Part shown: positions 42,030 through 50,791 of the stretch, piece by piece
Layout: every line of letters begins with the position of its first letter
Position numbering within the stretch: the stretch's first letter is position 1
Assembly (NCBI RefSeq): GCF_011067745.1
Contig: NZ_JAAMPJ010000004.1
Span: forward strand, 186,001 to 250,000
Direction of reading: 5' to 3'
DNA from: Lentzea alba
GTDB taxonomy: Bacteria > Actinomycetota > Actinomycetes > Mycobacteriales > Pseudonocardiaceae
DNA length: 64,000 nucleotides
The notes under the pieces: generated by a model
Database searches by the model: none
Seen by the model: the letters and a program-made list of their open reading frames with translations, nothing else
Told to the model about the DNA's origin: nothing
Made by a program: the position numbers and the translations under genes

Positions 42030-42794
42030 ATGGATCTGTCGGGACGCACGGCGCTGGTGACGGGCTCGACCGCCGGCATCGGCTTCGCGACGGCGGAAGG
42101 CCTGCTCAGGGCGGGCGCCGCGGTCGTGGTCAGCGGTCGCGGCGAGGAGCGGGTGGCCGAGGCGGTCGGCAAGCTCAGCGGGTACGGGAACGTGCGCGGA
42201 GTCGCTGCGGACATCTCGACCGCGAAAGGCGTCCAGGAGCTGATCAGCCAGGTGCCCGACGTGGACGTGCTCGTCAACAACCTGGGCATCTACGGCGCGC
42301 AGCCGGTGTTCGAGATCGACGACGCCGAGTGGCAGCGCTACTTCGACACCAACGTCATGTCCGGCGTACGGCTCTCGCGGTACTACACGCCGCGCATGGT
42401 CGAACGCGGCTGGGGCCGGGTGATCTTCGTGAGCAGCGAGTCGTCCGTCTTCACGCCCACCGAGATGGTCCATTACGGCATGACGAAGACCGCCCAGCTC
42501 GCCATCGCGCGCGGCATGGCGCAGTCGGTGAAGGGCACCGGCGTCACGGTGAACTCCGTGCTGCCCGGCCCGACGCTCACGCCGGGCGTGGAGGAGTTCA
42601 TCCGCGACCGCGTCGGCGACGGCGGCGAGGCGGAGTTCGTCCGCACCGAACGCCCCACGTTGCTGCTGGGCCGGCTGATCCGTCCCCACGAGGTCGCGAA
42701 CCTCATCACCTACGTCGCGTCGGACCTGTCGTCCGCGACGACCGGAGCCGCGTTGCGCGTCGACGGCGGCACCGCTCCGACGCTCATTCCGTAA
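42030..42794 (+). CDS. Short-chain dehydrogenase/reductase
   Basis: A 254-aa NAD(P)-dependent oxidoreductase. TGSTAGIGFATAEGL is the cofactor-binding motif, NNLGIYG the second, and Ser in VSSESS plus YGMTK (Tyr/Lys) form the active site. The substrate is unknown. It starts divergently from MarR with an aldo-keto reductase 18 bp downstream, so MarR probably controls both. The ribosome site is GGGGAG. Confidence 0.93.
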   Translation: MDLSGRTALVTGSTAGIGFATAEGLLRAGAAVVVSGRGEERVAEAVGKLSGYGNVRGVAADISTAKGVQELISQVPDVDVLVNNLGIYGAQPVFEIDDAEWQRYFDTNVMSGVRLSRYYTPRMVERGWGRVIFVSSESSVFTPTEMVHYGMTKTAQLAIARGMAQSVKGTGVTVNSVLPGPTLTPGVEEFIRDRVGDGGEAEFVRTERPTLLLGRLIRPHEVANLITYVASDLSSATTGAALRVDGGTAPTLIP

Positions 42795-42812
42795 CCAGGT
42801 AAGGATTTTGCT

Positions 42813-43631
42813 TTGAACAACGTGAAGCTCAACAACGGCGTCATCATGCCCCAGCTCGGTTTCGGCGTCTGGCAGGTGCCCGACGCCGACGCCACGACCG
42901 CCGTCGCGGAGGCGCTGAAGGCGGGCTACCGCAGCATCGACACCGCAGCGGCCTACGGCAACGAGGCCGGCACCGGTGCGGCCATCGCGCAGTCCGGTGT
43001 GGACCGTGCCGACGTCTTCGTCACCACCAAGCTGTGGAACGACGACCACGGCTACGACAACACGCTGCGCGCGTTCGACCAGTCGCTGCGCAAGCTCGGC
43101 CTCGACGTGCTCGACCTGTACCTGATCCACTGGCCGACGCCCGCCCGCGACACCTACGTCGACACCTGGAAGGCGTTCGTCGAGCTGCAGAAGGAGGGCC
43201 GCGTCCGCGCGATCGGCGTCTCCAACTTCCAGCCCGCGCACCTGCGGCGGCTGATCGACGAGACCGGTGTCGTGCCGGCGGTCAACCAGATCGAGCTGCA
43301 CCCGTACCTGCAGCAGAACGAGGCCCGCGCCTTCCACGCCGAGCACGGCATCCAGACCGAGGCCTGGTCCCCGCTCGGCCAGGGCGGCGAACTGCTCGCC
43401 GACCCGGTGGTCACGAAGATCGCCTTGGCCCACGGCAAGTCCCCGGCCCAGGTCGTGCTGCGCTGGCACCTGCAGCTCGGCAACGTCGTGATCCCGAAGT
43501 CCGTGACGCCGTCCCGGATCCGGGAGAACATCGACGTGTTCGACTTCGAGCTGCCGGACGCCGAGCTGGAGCTGCTGTCCACTCTGGACCGCGGCGGCCG
43601 CATCGGCCCGGACCCGGACCAGCTCAACTAG
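42813..43631 (+). CDS. Aldo/keto reductase
   Basis: A 272-aa NADPH-dependent reductase with a TIM barrel. DTAAAYGNE has the catalytic Asp and Tyr, TTKLWN the Lys and LIHWPTP the His. IPKSVTPSRIRENIDVFDFEL is the NADPH-binding loop. It resembles 2,5-diketo-gluconate reductase-type enzymes, but the substrate is unknown. The TTG start follows AAGGA by seven bases. It ends an operon with the SDR gene. Confidence 0.93.
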   Translation: MNNVKLNNGVIMPQLGFGVWQVPDADATTAVAEALKAGYRSIDTAAAYGNEAGTGAAIAQSGVDRADVFVTTKLWNDDHGYDNTLRAFDQSLRKLGLDVLDLYLIHWPTPARDTYVDTWKAFVELQKEGRVRAIGVSNFQPAHLRRLIDETGVVPAVNQIELHPYLQQNEARAFHAEHGIQTEAWSPLGQGGELLADPVVTKIALAHGKSPAQVVLRWHLQLGNVVIPKSVTPSRIRENIDVFDFELPDAELELLSTLDRGGRIGPDPDQLN

Positions 43632-43690
43632 GACGTGTGTCGAAGCGGCGCTCGTTCACCCACACCAACCTCACCAGCCCCACTTTTCGA

Positions 43691-43739
43691 CACGCGGGGC
43701 CCTTTCGTTCGCTCTGACAGTACGAAAGGGCCCCGCGTG
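43691..43739. repeat. Intergenic palindrome, family member 3
   Basis: A perfect 18-bp inverted repeat (43691-43708 with 43722-43739) and a 13-base loop, downstream of the AKR gene. It shares the GGGG-n-C-n-TTC-R-T pattern of the other three palindromes but with its own stem sequence. It probably ends the AKR transcript. Confidence 0.82.
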
Positions 43740-43837
43740 CCCGTCGGCAGGGCGGGTGGGGTTGCGGAGCGTGGCGGCTGTGGCGCTGCTTCACTCGAAC
43801 GAGGTTGACGTCGATGCGCGCTCTGGGCGGGCAAATA

Positions 43838-43874
43838 CGAAGCCCCGGCCCGCTTGATGCGGTCCGGGGCTTCG
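43838..43874. terminator. Hairpin terminator at the end of the ABC operon
   Basis: An 11-bp outer stem CGAAGCCCCGG / CCGGGGCTTCG (43838-43848 with 43864-43874) with a further inner CCGC/GCGG pairing. It lies 22 bp beyond the permease stop on the minus strand. The preceding 43740-43837 stretch holds nothing else that I recognise. Confidence 0.78.
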
Positions 43875-43895
43875 CTGGCGACGAGCCTCGCCTCT

Positions 43896-45224
43896 CTAGG
43901 CTCGCATGACTGTGGCGATCGGGATCCGCGCCGCCCGGATGGCCGGGATGAGCCCGCCCAGCACACCGGCGACCAGACCCGCGATCACGCCGGCGACCCC
44001 GGCCTCCCACGGGAAGGTGGTGCCCTGCAACGACGGGAAGCGGTGGCCGAACATCATCAGCGCGACCTGCAGGCCCGCCGCGCCCGCGCCGATCGCCAGC
44101 GCGGCGGTCAGCAGGCCGGTCAGCAACGTCTCGGCGAGCACGATGCCCGCCAGGAGCATGCGGGACATGCCCACCGCCCGGCGCAGGGCGAACTCCTCGA
44201 CGCGCTCGCCGACCGTGGCGAGGCCGACGTTCAGGATGCCCGCGACACCGATCAGCAGCACCAGGAACGCCATGCCGAGGAAGATCAGCCGCATGATCCT
44301 CAGCTCGGACTCCATGCGCTCCTTGGAGTTCACCGGCTGGAAGTGCAGGTTCTGCTGGTCGATCCCGGCGCCGATGAGCTTGGACCGCAGCAGCTGCTGC
44401 AGGTCGTCGGAACCCGGCTCCAGGTAGATTTCGAGACCGGGGCCGCCGCCGCGGAACCTGTTGCCGTCGTTGGTCTCGGCGGCCGTCGGCATCCACGTGC
44501 GGAGCTCGTCGAGGCGCAGGTAGATCCGCGGCTGCATGTAGCCGTCCTGCACGACGCCGGCGATCTGCGGAGTCACGTGGTGGGTGGCGCCCTCGATCAT
44601 CATCTCGCCCGGGATGCGGTACTGCTTGAGCCCCTTGGCGGCTTCCTCGTTCAGCACGATCCGCGGCGCGAGCGACGGGGCCGAGGTGAAGTCGAGCCAG
44701 GTGCCGGAGACCGGGCGGAACGGCTTGAACGGCCGGATGTCGCCGGTCAGCGCGATCATGCTGACCTCGATCGCCTGGCCGTCCGGCTTCTTCTCCGGCT
44801 GCTTCTGCTCGTGACACACGCCGCTGGCGTCGCAGATCATCGAGGGGCCGCCGTAGTTGCCGCCCTGGTTCGCGTACTCGAACGGCATGCCGCCCTCGTT
44901 GATCGGCCGCACACCCGGCTCGCCGATGATCGCCTGCGAGCCGATCATCGCGACCGCGTCGGAACGGCCCTTCAGCGTGGTCTCGACGATGCCCGGCGCG
45001 CCCTTCTCGCCGGGCACGTAGCCCATGATCGTGCCGTCCTTGCCGGCCTGGAGCTCGACGTCGGTGAGCATCGCGCGTTCGGCGATCTCCGCACCCGCCT
45101 GCACCGTGACGACCGCGAGCACACCGAGGAACAGCGAGACCATCGAGAGGAACGTGCGCAGTTTTCGGGCACGGATGCCCTGTCCGCCGATGACGAGGGC
45201 GGACCGGAACTTGCCGGAAAGCAT
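43896..45224 (-). CDS. MacB-type ABC transporter permease
   Basis: A 442-aa membrane protein. RARKLRTFLSMVSLFLGVLAVVTVQAG is the first helix of the MacB/FtsX class, followed by a large external domain (about 50-310). Three C-terminal helices begin with LIFLGMAFLVLLIGVAGILNVGLATVGERVEEFALRRAVG, the FtsX-like core. It forms a tripartite exporter with the adjacent ATPase and membrane-fusion lipoprotein. Cargo is unknown; peptides or antibiotics are common. The start overlaps the ATPase stop by 1 bp. Confidence 0.9.
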   Translation of the reverse strand: MLSGKFRSALVIGGQGIRARKLRTFLSMVSLFLGVLAVVTVQAGAEIAERAMLTDVELQAGKDGTIMGYVPGEKGAPGIVETTLKGRSDAVAMIGSQAIIGEPGVRPINEGGMPFEYANQGGNYGGPSMICDASGVCHEQKQPEKKPDGQAIEVSMIALTGDIRPFKPFRPVSGTWLDFTSAPSLAPRIVLNEEAAKGLKQYRIPGEMMIEGATHHVTPQIAGVVQDGYMQPRIYLRLDELRTWMPTAAETNDGNRFRGGGPGLEIYLEPGSDDLQQLLRSKLIGAGIDQQNLHFQPVNSKERMESELRIMRLIFLGMAFLVLLIGVAGILNVGLATVGERVEEFALRRAVGMSRMLLAGIVLAETLLTGLLTAALAIGAGAAGLQVALMMFGHRFPSLQGTTFPWEAGVAGVIAGLVAGVLGGLIPAIRAARIPIATVMRA

Positions 45225-45931
45225 CAGTTGAACCGCCCGTCGCGCAGCTCCATCACGCGGCCCATCTTGCGCGCGTGGTCGTGGTCGTGCGTGACCAGCA
45301 CGAGGCCGCAGCCCTGCCTGGTCGTGTTGAGCAGCACCTCGACGACGAGGTTGCCGGTCTCGGTGTCGAGCGCGCCGGTCGGTTCGTCGGCGAGGATGAT
45401 GCGCGGCTGCCGGACGAGCGCACGGGCGATCGCCACGCGCTGCTGCTCACCGCCGGAAAGCCTGCTGGGCTTGGACTTCGCGAGGTGCGCGATGCCGACC
45501 TGCTCCAGCGCCTCCATCACCTGCTGCTTGCGCTTGCGCCGCGCCGACCAGCCCTGGCCGTTCACCAGCGCCATCGCCACGTTCTGCGCCGCGCTGAGGT
45601 GCTTGAGCAGGAAGAAGCGCTGGAACACGAACCCGAACTCCGCGCTGCGCAACGCCGCTGCCTTGCGTTCGGGGAGCTTCGTGATGTCGTTGCCGTGCAG
45701 GAAGTACTGACCCTCGTCGGCGCGGTCGAAGAGCCCGATCAGCGACAGCAGCGTCGACTTGCCGGAGCCGGAACGGCCGAGGATCGCCACGCTCTGTCCG
45801 GGTTGGACGGTGAAGTCCACACCGGACAGGATCGTGCGCGGTTCCCCTTGTCCCTTCAGAACCTTCGTGATGCCGTTGAGCTGGAGCAGCGGGGGCTGCA
45901 CGGGAGCGACCGGAACCTGGGGCGCGGTCAT
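45224..45931 (-). CDS. ABC transporter ATP-binding protein (MacB/LolD class)
   Basis: A 235-aa ATPase. Walker A is GRSGSGKST, the signature is LSGGEQQRVAIARAL, and Walker B/D-loop is IILADEPTGALD. The sequence belongs to the MacB/LolD family that drives mechanotransmission rather than membrane transport. ATG at 45931 shares a base with the stop of the upstream lipoprotein gene (TGATG). All three genes are in one operon. Confidence 0.94.
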   Translation of the reverse strand: MTAPQVPVAPVQPPLLQLNGITKVLKGQGEPRTILSGVDFTVQPGQSVAILGRSGSGKSTLLSLIGLFDRADEGQYFLHGNDITKLPERKAAALRSAEFGFVFQRFFLLKHLSAAQNVAMALVNGQGWSARRKRKQQVMEALEQVGIAHLAKSKPSRLSGGEQQRVAIARALVRQPRIILADEPTGALDTETGNLVVEVLLNTTRQGCGLVLVTHDHDHARKMGRVMELRDGRFN

Positions 45932-46932
45932 CACGGTCCCGTCGGCTTCTGCTGCTGGTCGCCGCCCTGCTGCTGGCCTTCCGGCAGGTTCGGGCCGGGC
46001 ACCGCGAGCTCCTCGTCACCGGTGAGACCGGACTTGACCTCGACGACCTTGCCGTCGGTGAGGCCGAGCGTCACGTCCGTCGTGCGGCGCGAACCGTCCG
46101 GCTGGATCACGTCGACCTTGCCCTTGCCCTGCTGACCGGCCACGGCCTCGACCGGAACCACCAGCGCCTGCGCGGACTTGCCCGTGGTGACCTCGATCGA
46201 CGCGGCGGCGCCGTTGATCATCTTCACGTCGGCGGGCGCGGTGCACACGATGCGCAGGCCGGTCGACCCGCTGGGCTGCTGCTGCTGCTGGTCCGGCTGC
46301 TTGGGCTGTTCGGGCTGCTTCGGCTGGTCCTTGGACGCGTCCTTGTTCTCCGGCGTCTGCTGGGGCTTCTCCGGGATGGTGGCCTGCGGCAGCGCGGCGA
46401 TCGTGCCGAGCACGGCACACGGGAACGGGCCGGGCCCGTTCTTGATCTGCGCGGTCACGTCGGTGAGCGCACCGCTGATCTTGTACGCCTGCTGGCCGTC
46501 GATGTCACCGACCAGCGCGTAGCCCACGTGCTTGGCCGACGCGAGCGGCATGCCCGCCGTCACCGTCGCCTTGTCGTCGACCAGCCGGCCGCCGAACGTG
46601 GCACCGGCCGGGATCTCGACGTAGTTCGGCGCCCCGTCCTTCCACACGTTCGCGACCCGGATGGGCTTGGTCGGCGTGCCGTTGGGTGCCGGGATCTCGA
46701 AGAACCGCACCTGGCCGTCGACTGGCGCGACCAGCCCGAACGTCGGGTTCATCTCGACCTTGCCGGAGATGCTGAGCTTGGTGGTGAGGTCCTGCTTGGT
46801 CGGCTTGACCTTGGTCATCGTGGTGCCGCGCGGTGCCAGTTCCGGGTTGGCCTGTTCCGGACCTGACGGACTGCACGCCGCCACGGTGACCGTGACCAGC
46901 GCGCACAGCGGCGCGAGAAGAATTTTGCGCAC
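45931..46932 (-). CDS. Membrane-fusion-type lipoprotein of the ABC operon
   Basis: A 333-aa lipoprotein. The signal ends in a VAAC lipobox. The mature protein resembles the periplasmic adaptors of MacA type, with KLSISGKVEMNPTFGLVAPVDGQVRFFEI (biotinyl-lipoyl-like part) and a C-terminal KVDVIQPDGSRRTTDVTLGLTDGKVVEVKSGLTGDEELAV. A Gln/Pro/Lys-rich insert (about residues 190-235) is low in complexity. The GTG at 46932 follows GGGGGA. It should pair with the MacB-like permease. Confidence 0.86.
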   Translation of the reverse strand: MRKILLAPLCALVTVTVAACSPSGPEQANPELAPRGTTMTKVKPTKQDLTTKLSISGKVEMNPTFGLVAPVDGQVRFFEIPAPNGTPTKPIRVANVWKDGAPNYVEIPAGATFGGRLVDDKATVTAGMPLASAKHVGYALVGDIDGQQAYKISGALTDVTAQIKNGPGPFPCAVLGTIAALPQATIPEKPQQTPENKDASKDQPKQPEQPKQPDQQQQQPSGSTGLRIVCTAPADVKMINGAAASIEVTTGKSAQALVVPVEAVAGQQGKGKVDVIQPDGSRRTTDVTLGLTDGKVVEVKSGLTGDEELAVPGPNLPEGQQQGGDQQQKPTGP

Positions 46933-47071
46933 GAATGTCCCCCATGTCGTTTCGACCAACCTACCGATAAGGACACCGCACGGGCCCAGGAGGTTGCATC
47001 GGACTTTCGGCCGATGTCGCATCGACCTGGTGGCCACGGGTATCCGGTCGTTGACCGGAAGGAGAAGACCT

Positions 47072-47875
47072 GTGAATGCGCTTGCCGTGGTAACCGGTGC
47101 TTCGAGCGGAATAGGTTACGAACTCGCGAAAGTACTCGCGGACAACGGCTTCGACCTCGTCGTTGTGGCCGAGGACGAAAGGATTGACGAAGCGGCCGCA
47201 CAGCTGAAGCTGCGCAGCGGCGGCGTGCGGGTGGATCCGGTGCGCGTGGACCTGAGCGGCTACGACGGTGTCGAGGCGCTCGTCTCGCACGTGCGCGCGA
47301 TGGAACGGCCCGTCGACGTGCTCGCCGTGAACGCGGGCGTCGGCGTCGGCGGTGACTTCGTGCGCGACACGTCGGTCGACGACAACCTGGAGATCGTGGA
47401 CCTGAACGTGCGCTCCGCCGTGCACCTCTCCCACCGGCTGCTCAGCGACATGGTGGACCGCAAGGAGGGCAAGGTGCTCTTCACGTCGTCCGTCGCGGCG
47501 ACCGCGCCGGGGCCGTTCCACTCGGTCTACGCGGCCTCGAAGGCGTTCCTGGCCTCGTTCGCGCAGGGGATCAGGGAAGAGCTGCGCGACACGGGCGTCA
47601 CCGTGACCACGCTGATGCCGGGGCCGACCGACACCGAGTTCTTCGACCGCGCCGGCATGCAGGACACCAAGGTGGCCACGGGGGACAAGGACGACCCGGC
47701 ACAGGTCGCGCAGCAGGGTTTCGAGGCGTTGATGAAGGGCGACGACCACGTCGTCGCGGGCTCGCTCAAGAACAAGGTGCAGGCCATCGCCGGCAAGGTC
47801 GCGCCGGACCCGGTGAAGGCCAAGATGATGCGAACGATGACCGAGCCCGGTTCGGCCGGAGGTTCCGACGAGTGA
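47072..47875 (+). CDS. Short-chain dehydrogenase/reductase
   Basis: A 267-aa classical SDR. VVTGASSGIGYELAKVLA is the NADP-binding motif, NAGVGVGG the second, and YAASK with Ser in FTSSVAA forms the active site. The C-terminal part (GSLKNKVQAIAGKVAPDPVKAKMMRTMT) is typical of SDRs acting on lipids or polyketide-like substrates. GGAAGGAG six to eight bases ahead sets the GTG at 47072. The next gene overlaps its stop by 4 bp. Confidence 0.9.
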   Translation: MNALAVVTGASSGIGYELAKVLADNGFDLVVVAEDERIDEAAAQLKLRSGGVRVDPVRVDLSGYDGVEALVSHVRAMERPVDVLAVNAGVGVGGDFVRDTSVDDNLEIVDLNVRSAVHLSHRLLSDMVDRKEGKVLFTSSVAATAPGPFHSVYAASKAFLASFAQGIREELRDTGVTVTTLMPGPTDTEFFDRAGMQDTKVATGDKDDPAQVAQQGFEALMKGDDHVVAGSLKNKVQAIAGKVAPDPVKAKMMRTMTEPGSAGGSDE

Positions 47876-48348
47876 AGCGGATCTGGAAGTCGTACGGCGA
47901 GGGCAGGCCGCTGCCCGGCTACCTCCTCGCCATCGGCAGCTACACGACTCTGGCGGGCGTCGTCGCGGTGGCGGGGCGCCTCACCGGTGCCCGGTTGCCC
48001 GAACGGTTCTCGCTCGGTGACACCACGCTCGTCGGCGTGGCGACGCACAAGGCGAGCCGGTTGCTCACCAAGGAGGCGGTGACGAGCCCGCTGAGGGCTC
48101 CGTTCACCCGCTACGAAGAACCGGCGGGGCACGCGGAGCTCAAGGAGTCACCCCGCGACGACCACCCGGCTCAGCACGCGATCGGTGAGCTCGTCACGTG
48201 TCCGTTCTGCGCGGGCGTGTGGATCGCGAGCGGGCTCACCGCGGGGCTGGTGTTCGCGCCGCGGCTCACCCGCCTGGTGTCGACGGCGCTCGCCGCGGTC
48301 GCGGCGTCCGACGCGCTGAACCTGGTGTACGACAAGCTGAAGTCATGA
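47872..48348 (+). CDS. DUF1360 membrane protein
   Basis: A 158-aa protein with three or four hydrophobic helices. LVGVATHKASRLLTKEAVTSPLRAPFTRYEEP and CPFCAGVWIASGL (a CxxC pair) are the family signature. The function is unknown; in Bacillus the family includes a sporulation protein. GTG overlaps the SDR stop, so the two are coupled. Its 3' end overlaps the convergent gene by 6 bp. Confidence 0.85.
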   Translation: MKRIWKSYGEGRPLPGYLLAIGSYTTLAGVVAVAGRLTGARLPERFSLGDTTLVGVATHKASRLLTKEAVTSPLRAPFTRYEEPAGHAELKESPRDDHPAQHAIGELVTCPFCAGVWIASGLTAGLVFAPRLTRLVSTALAAVAASDALNLVYDKLKS

Positions 48349-48954
48349 CCCCTGGCGGCCGCGCCGGCTCCCCGCATAAGCCTGCTCACGCAGCGCGGCG
48401 AGCCAGCGCGGCGCCAGTTCCAGCTCCGGCGGCCGGTTGAGCACCGGGTCGAACGCCACCGGATCCGTCGTCGGGTGCTCGGGACGCAGCGTCACAGAGG
48501 CGACCTCGTGCCAGTCGGCGTCCGCACCTGAGGCGTGAATCCTGAACCGCGTCGGTGGCTCGCCCTCGCCCGGGACGGCCATGAACCACAGCAGTTCGCC
48601 GCGGTACCGGTAGGGCGCCAGCGTGCCCAGGCGCGCATCTCGCCAGTGGCGCACGAACTTCGGCAGCAACCGCGTCAACCGGCCCGTGCCGGTGCTCGAC
48701 AACAGCACGTCCCAGTCGCCTGACTCAGTGGGGATCCGCACGGCCAGGCCGAGCACGTCCGGCCAGCCGCGGCCGGTCCCGGCGCCTTTGGACAGACGGA
48801 CGGTCACCGCTGCCTTGTCGGGGAACGGCGCCGTTCCGTTCAGCTCGCCGGTCATCTGGACGCCTCGCGGATGCAGCGCCCTGGCTTTGCGCACGCGGGC
48901 GAGCAGCTGGAACACAGTGGTCAGCACATCCTCGTGTACCCGCCGAAACCGCAC
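48343..48954 (-). CDS. Hypothetical protein with catalase-like fold features
   Basis: A 203-aa protein. RALHPRGVQMTGELNGTAPFPDKAAVTVRLSKGAG and PDVLGLAVRIPTESGDWDVLLSSTG resemble actinobacterial proteins often labelled phosphodiesterase but related to the catalase-like beta-barrel superfamily. No haem ligand is apparent. The start (GTG 48954, or one of two downstream GTG codons) is uncertain because no clear ribosome site precedes it. It is divergent from the methyltransferase. Confidence 0.6.
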   Translation of the reverse strand: MRFRRVHEDVLTTVFQLLARVRKARALHPRGVQMTGELNGTAPFPDKAAVTVRLSKGAGTGRGWPDVLGLAVRIPTESGDWDVLLSSTGTGRLTRLLPKFVRHWRDARLGTLAPYRYRGELLWFMAVPGEGEPPTRFRIHASGADADWHEVASVTLRPEHPTTDPVAFDPVLNRPPELELAPRWLAALREQAYAGSRRGRQGS

Positions 48955-48999
48955 GAAAACACGGTGTTTCAAGGCGTTCGGCAGGGGGATTCTCCGATT

Positions 49000-49662
49000 G
49001 TGAGGCTGCTCAGGGCACCAGGCGTGTACACGCCGCAGGACGACACCGCGCTTCTCGTCGAGGCGCTGCACGCGGCGGCGATCGCGCCGGGTGCGCGGGT
49101 GCTGGACATCGGCACCGGCACGGGAGCGCTGGCCATCGCGGCGATTCGCGCCGGCGCGGCCGAGGTGACCGGTGTGGACGTCTCCCGGCGTGCGGTGTGG
49201 ACCGCGCGGGTCAACGCGGCCCTGCAACGGTTGCCGTTGCGGGTCAGGCTCGGCAACGCACTGGAGGTCGTGGCGGGCGAGAGCTTCGACCTCGTGCTCT
49301 CGAATCCGCCGTACGTGCCCGCGGCCAGTCCCTGCGCGGCTCGTGGACCAGCACGCGCGTGGGACGCGGGACGGGACGGACGGCAGCTGCTCGACCCGTT
49401 GTGCGCCAGGATGTTCGACCTGCTGGTGCCGGGCGGTGTGCTGTTGATGGTCCATTCGGCACTGTGCGGAGTGGACACCACGTTGCGGCAGCTGCGGGAC
49501 AACGGTTTGAAAGCCGCGATCGTGCAGCGGCGCTGGGTGCCGTTCGGGCCGGTCATGCACGGCAGGGTCGAGTTCCTGGAACGGCACGGCCTCATCGAGC
49601 CCGGCCAGCGCCTCGAGGAACTGGTGGTGATCCGCGGTGACCGGCCAGAACGCGCCGAATGA
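49000..49662 (+). CDS. HemK2-like class I methyltransferase
   Basis: A 220-aa SAM-dependent methyltransferase. LDIGTGTGALAI is motif I and NPPYVP is the catalytic motif typical of N-methylation of Gln, Lys or nucleic-acid amino groups. The N-terminal domain of PrmC/HemK is missing, as in HemK2/Mtq2-like members. It begins a cluster with CDGSH, diiron-like oxidase and ligase genes. GGGGGA lies ten bases before the GTG. Confidence 0.86.
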   Translation: MRLLRAPGVYTPQDDTALLVEALHAAAIAPGARVLDIGTGTGALAIAAIRAGAAEVTGVDVSRRAVWTARVNAALQRLPLRVRLGNALEVVAGESFDLVLSNPPYVPAASPCAARGPARAWDAGRDGRQLLDPLCARMFDLLVPGGVLLMVHSALCGVDTTLRQLRDNGLKAAIVQRRWVPFGPVMHGRVEFLERHGLIEPGQRLEELVVIRGDRPERAE

Positions 49663-49873
49663 GCGCAGGGTGACCGTGGTGCCGAACGGGCCGGTGCTCG
49701 TCGAGGGACCGGTCGAGATCGTCACCGACGACGGCGTGACGCACACCAGCGACCGGTTCGTGGTCGCGGTGTGCGCCTGCCGCCGCAGCAAGCGTTACCC
49801 GTTCTGCGACACCAGCCACCGCAAGCGCGTGCGCAGCGACGACTCACCGGCTTCCCACGACGACAGCAGGTGA
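49637..49873 (+). CDS. CDGSH iron-sulfur domain protein
   Basis: A 78-aa protein with CACRRSKRYPFCDTSH, the 2Fe-2S binding pattern with three Cys and one His; the usual Gly before the Ser is Thr. It overlaps the methyltransferase stop by 26 bp, unless it starts at the later GTG at 49670. Its last 79 bp, including part of the metal motif, are antiparallel to the end of the diiron oxidase gene. It could pass electrons to that oxidase. Confidence 0.85.
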   Translation: MTGQNAPNERRVTVVPNGPVLVEGPVEIVTDDGVTHTSDRFVVAVCACRRSKRYPFCDTSHRKRVRSDDSPASHDDSR

Positions 49874-50784
49874 TCGGCGAGCCGGGCCTCGAGCAGTTCC
49901 GTGGCCTGGATGCCGAACGTCACGTCCGCCCGCAGCCCTGGTTCCTGCTCCAGCAGTGAGCCGATGACGTCCCGCCGCATGATCTGCTCGTGCACGGCGT
50001 CGGCCTCGATGTGCTCGGTGAAGAACTCCACGCACCGCGGATCGGCGTCGAGGCGTTGCAGTGCCTGGGCCATGCGGTGGGCACTCGGCGCCGTGGTGAT
50101 CTCCGCGGCGGCGAAGTGGCCGACCAGCGCGCCCCGCAACGACCGGTGCAGCCCGAACAACGACATCATGTTGACGATCGCGATGGCTGGTGCGGGCACG
50201 TCGTCCAGGTAGTGCAGGTAGTCCGGGCACATTCCGGCGCCTTCGAGCAGATCCGCGTAGAGCCGCGAGTGCATCCGGTCGGCCCGCCCGCCGCCGAACT
50301 CGTCGAACTCCACCGCGACCAGCGCCGCCTTGGCCCGGCCGCGCAGGCGTGGGATGACCCACGCGTGCGGGTCCGCTTCCTTGTGGTGGTACACCGACCT
50401 GTGCGCGAAGTACTCGCGCATCTCGTCCCAGGTCCCGTTGCCCCGCAGGTGGTGCGACACGCCGTTGCCGGGGACGTGCTCGACCAGCAGGTCGGCCAGC
50501 GCCGCCTCCAGGTCGTCGCCGCCGTCCACATCGGACCGCAACGCGGCGAGGAAGACGATCTCGGCCTGGGCGCGGAGCTTGAGCAGTTCCGGATCCCACT
50601 CCCAGGCCTCGTGCACGCCGTCGAACCCGCCGTAGTGCAGCTCGTACAACACGTGCAGCGCGATGGTGAGGTCCTCGCCGTACGGATCGGCGTCGGTGAA
50701 CGGGAGCGGCCGGCCGTCCGGCTCTCCGTTCAGGGTGCCGATGACGGTCTCGGACAACGGACCGCGCGGCGAGGGAAGCTTCAT
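49795..50784 (-). CDS. Haem-oxygenase-like diiron oxidase family protein
   Basis: A 329-aa protein annotated elsewhere as 'iron-containing redox enzyme'. It has a seven-helix haem-oxygenase-like fold, with VLYELHYGGF, EFDEFGGGRADRMHSRLYADLL and ADAVHEQIMRRDVIGSLL carrying Glu, His and Asp metal-ligand candidates. Family members cleave C-C or C-N bonds or hydroxylate substrates with a diiron site. The start at 50784, eight bases after the upstream stop, is preferred over 50817. It is operonic with the ligase gene. Confidence 0.83.
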   Translation of the reverse strand: MKLPSPRGPLSETVIGTLNGEPDGRPLPFTDADPYGEDLTIALHVLYELHYGGFDGVHEAWEWDPELLKLRAQAEIVFLAALRSDVDGGDDLEAALADLLVEHVPGNGVSHHLRGNGTWDEMREYFAHRSVYHHKEADPHAWVIPRLRGRAKAALVAVEFDEFGGGRADRMHSRLYADLLEGAGMCPDYLHYLDDVPAPAIAIVNMMSLFGLHRSLRGALVGHFAAAEITTAPSAHRMAQALQRLDADPRCVEFFTEHIEADAVHEQIMRRDVIGSLLEQEPGLRADVTFGIQATELLEARLADHLLSSWEAGESSLRTRLRWLVSQNG

Positions 50785-50791
50785 GCCGGTC

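Noticed and set aside
43854..45710. Plus-strand frame opposite the ABC permease and ATPase
   Set aside because: The minus strand holds canonical Walker and FtsX motifs across the same region.
47000..47060. Imperfect CATCGG/CCGATG dyad upstream of the SDR gene as an operator
   Set aside because: Short arms with a long loop, and similar chance dyads are common in this base composition.
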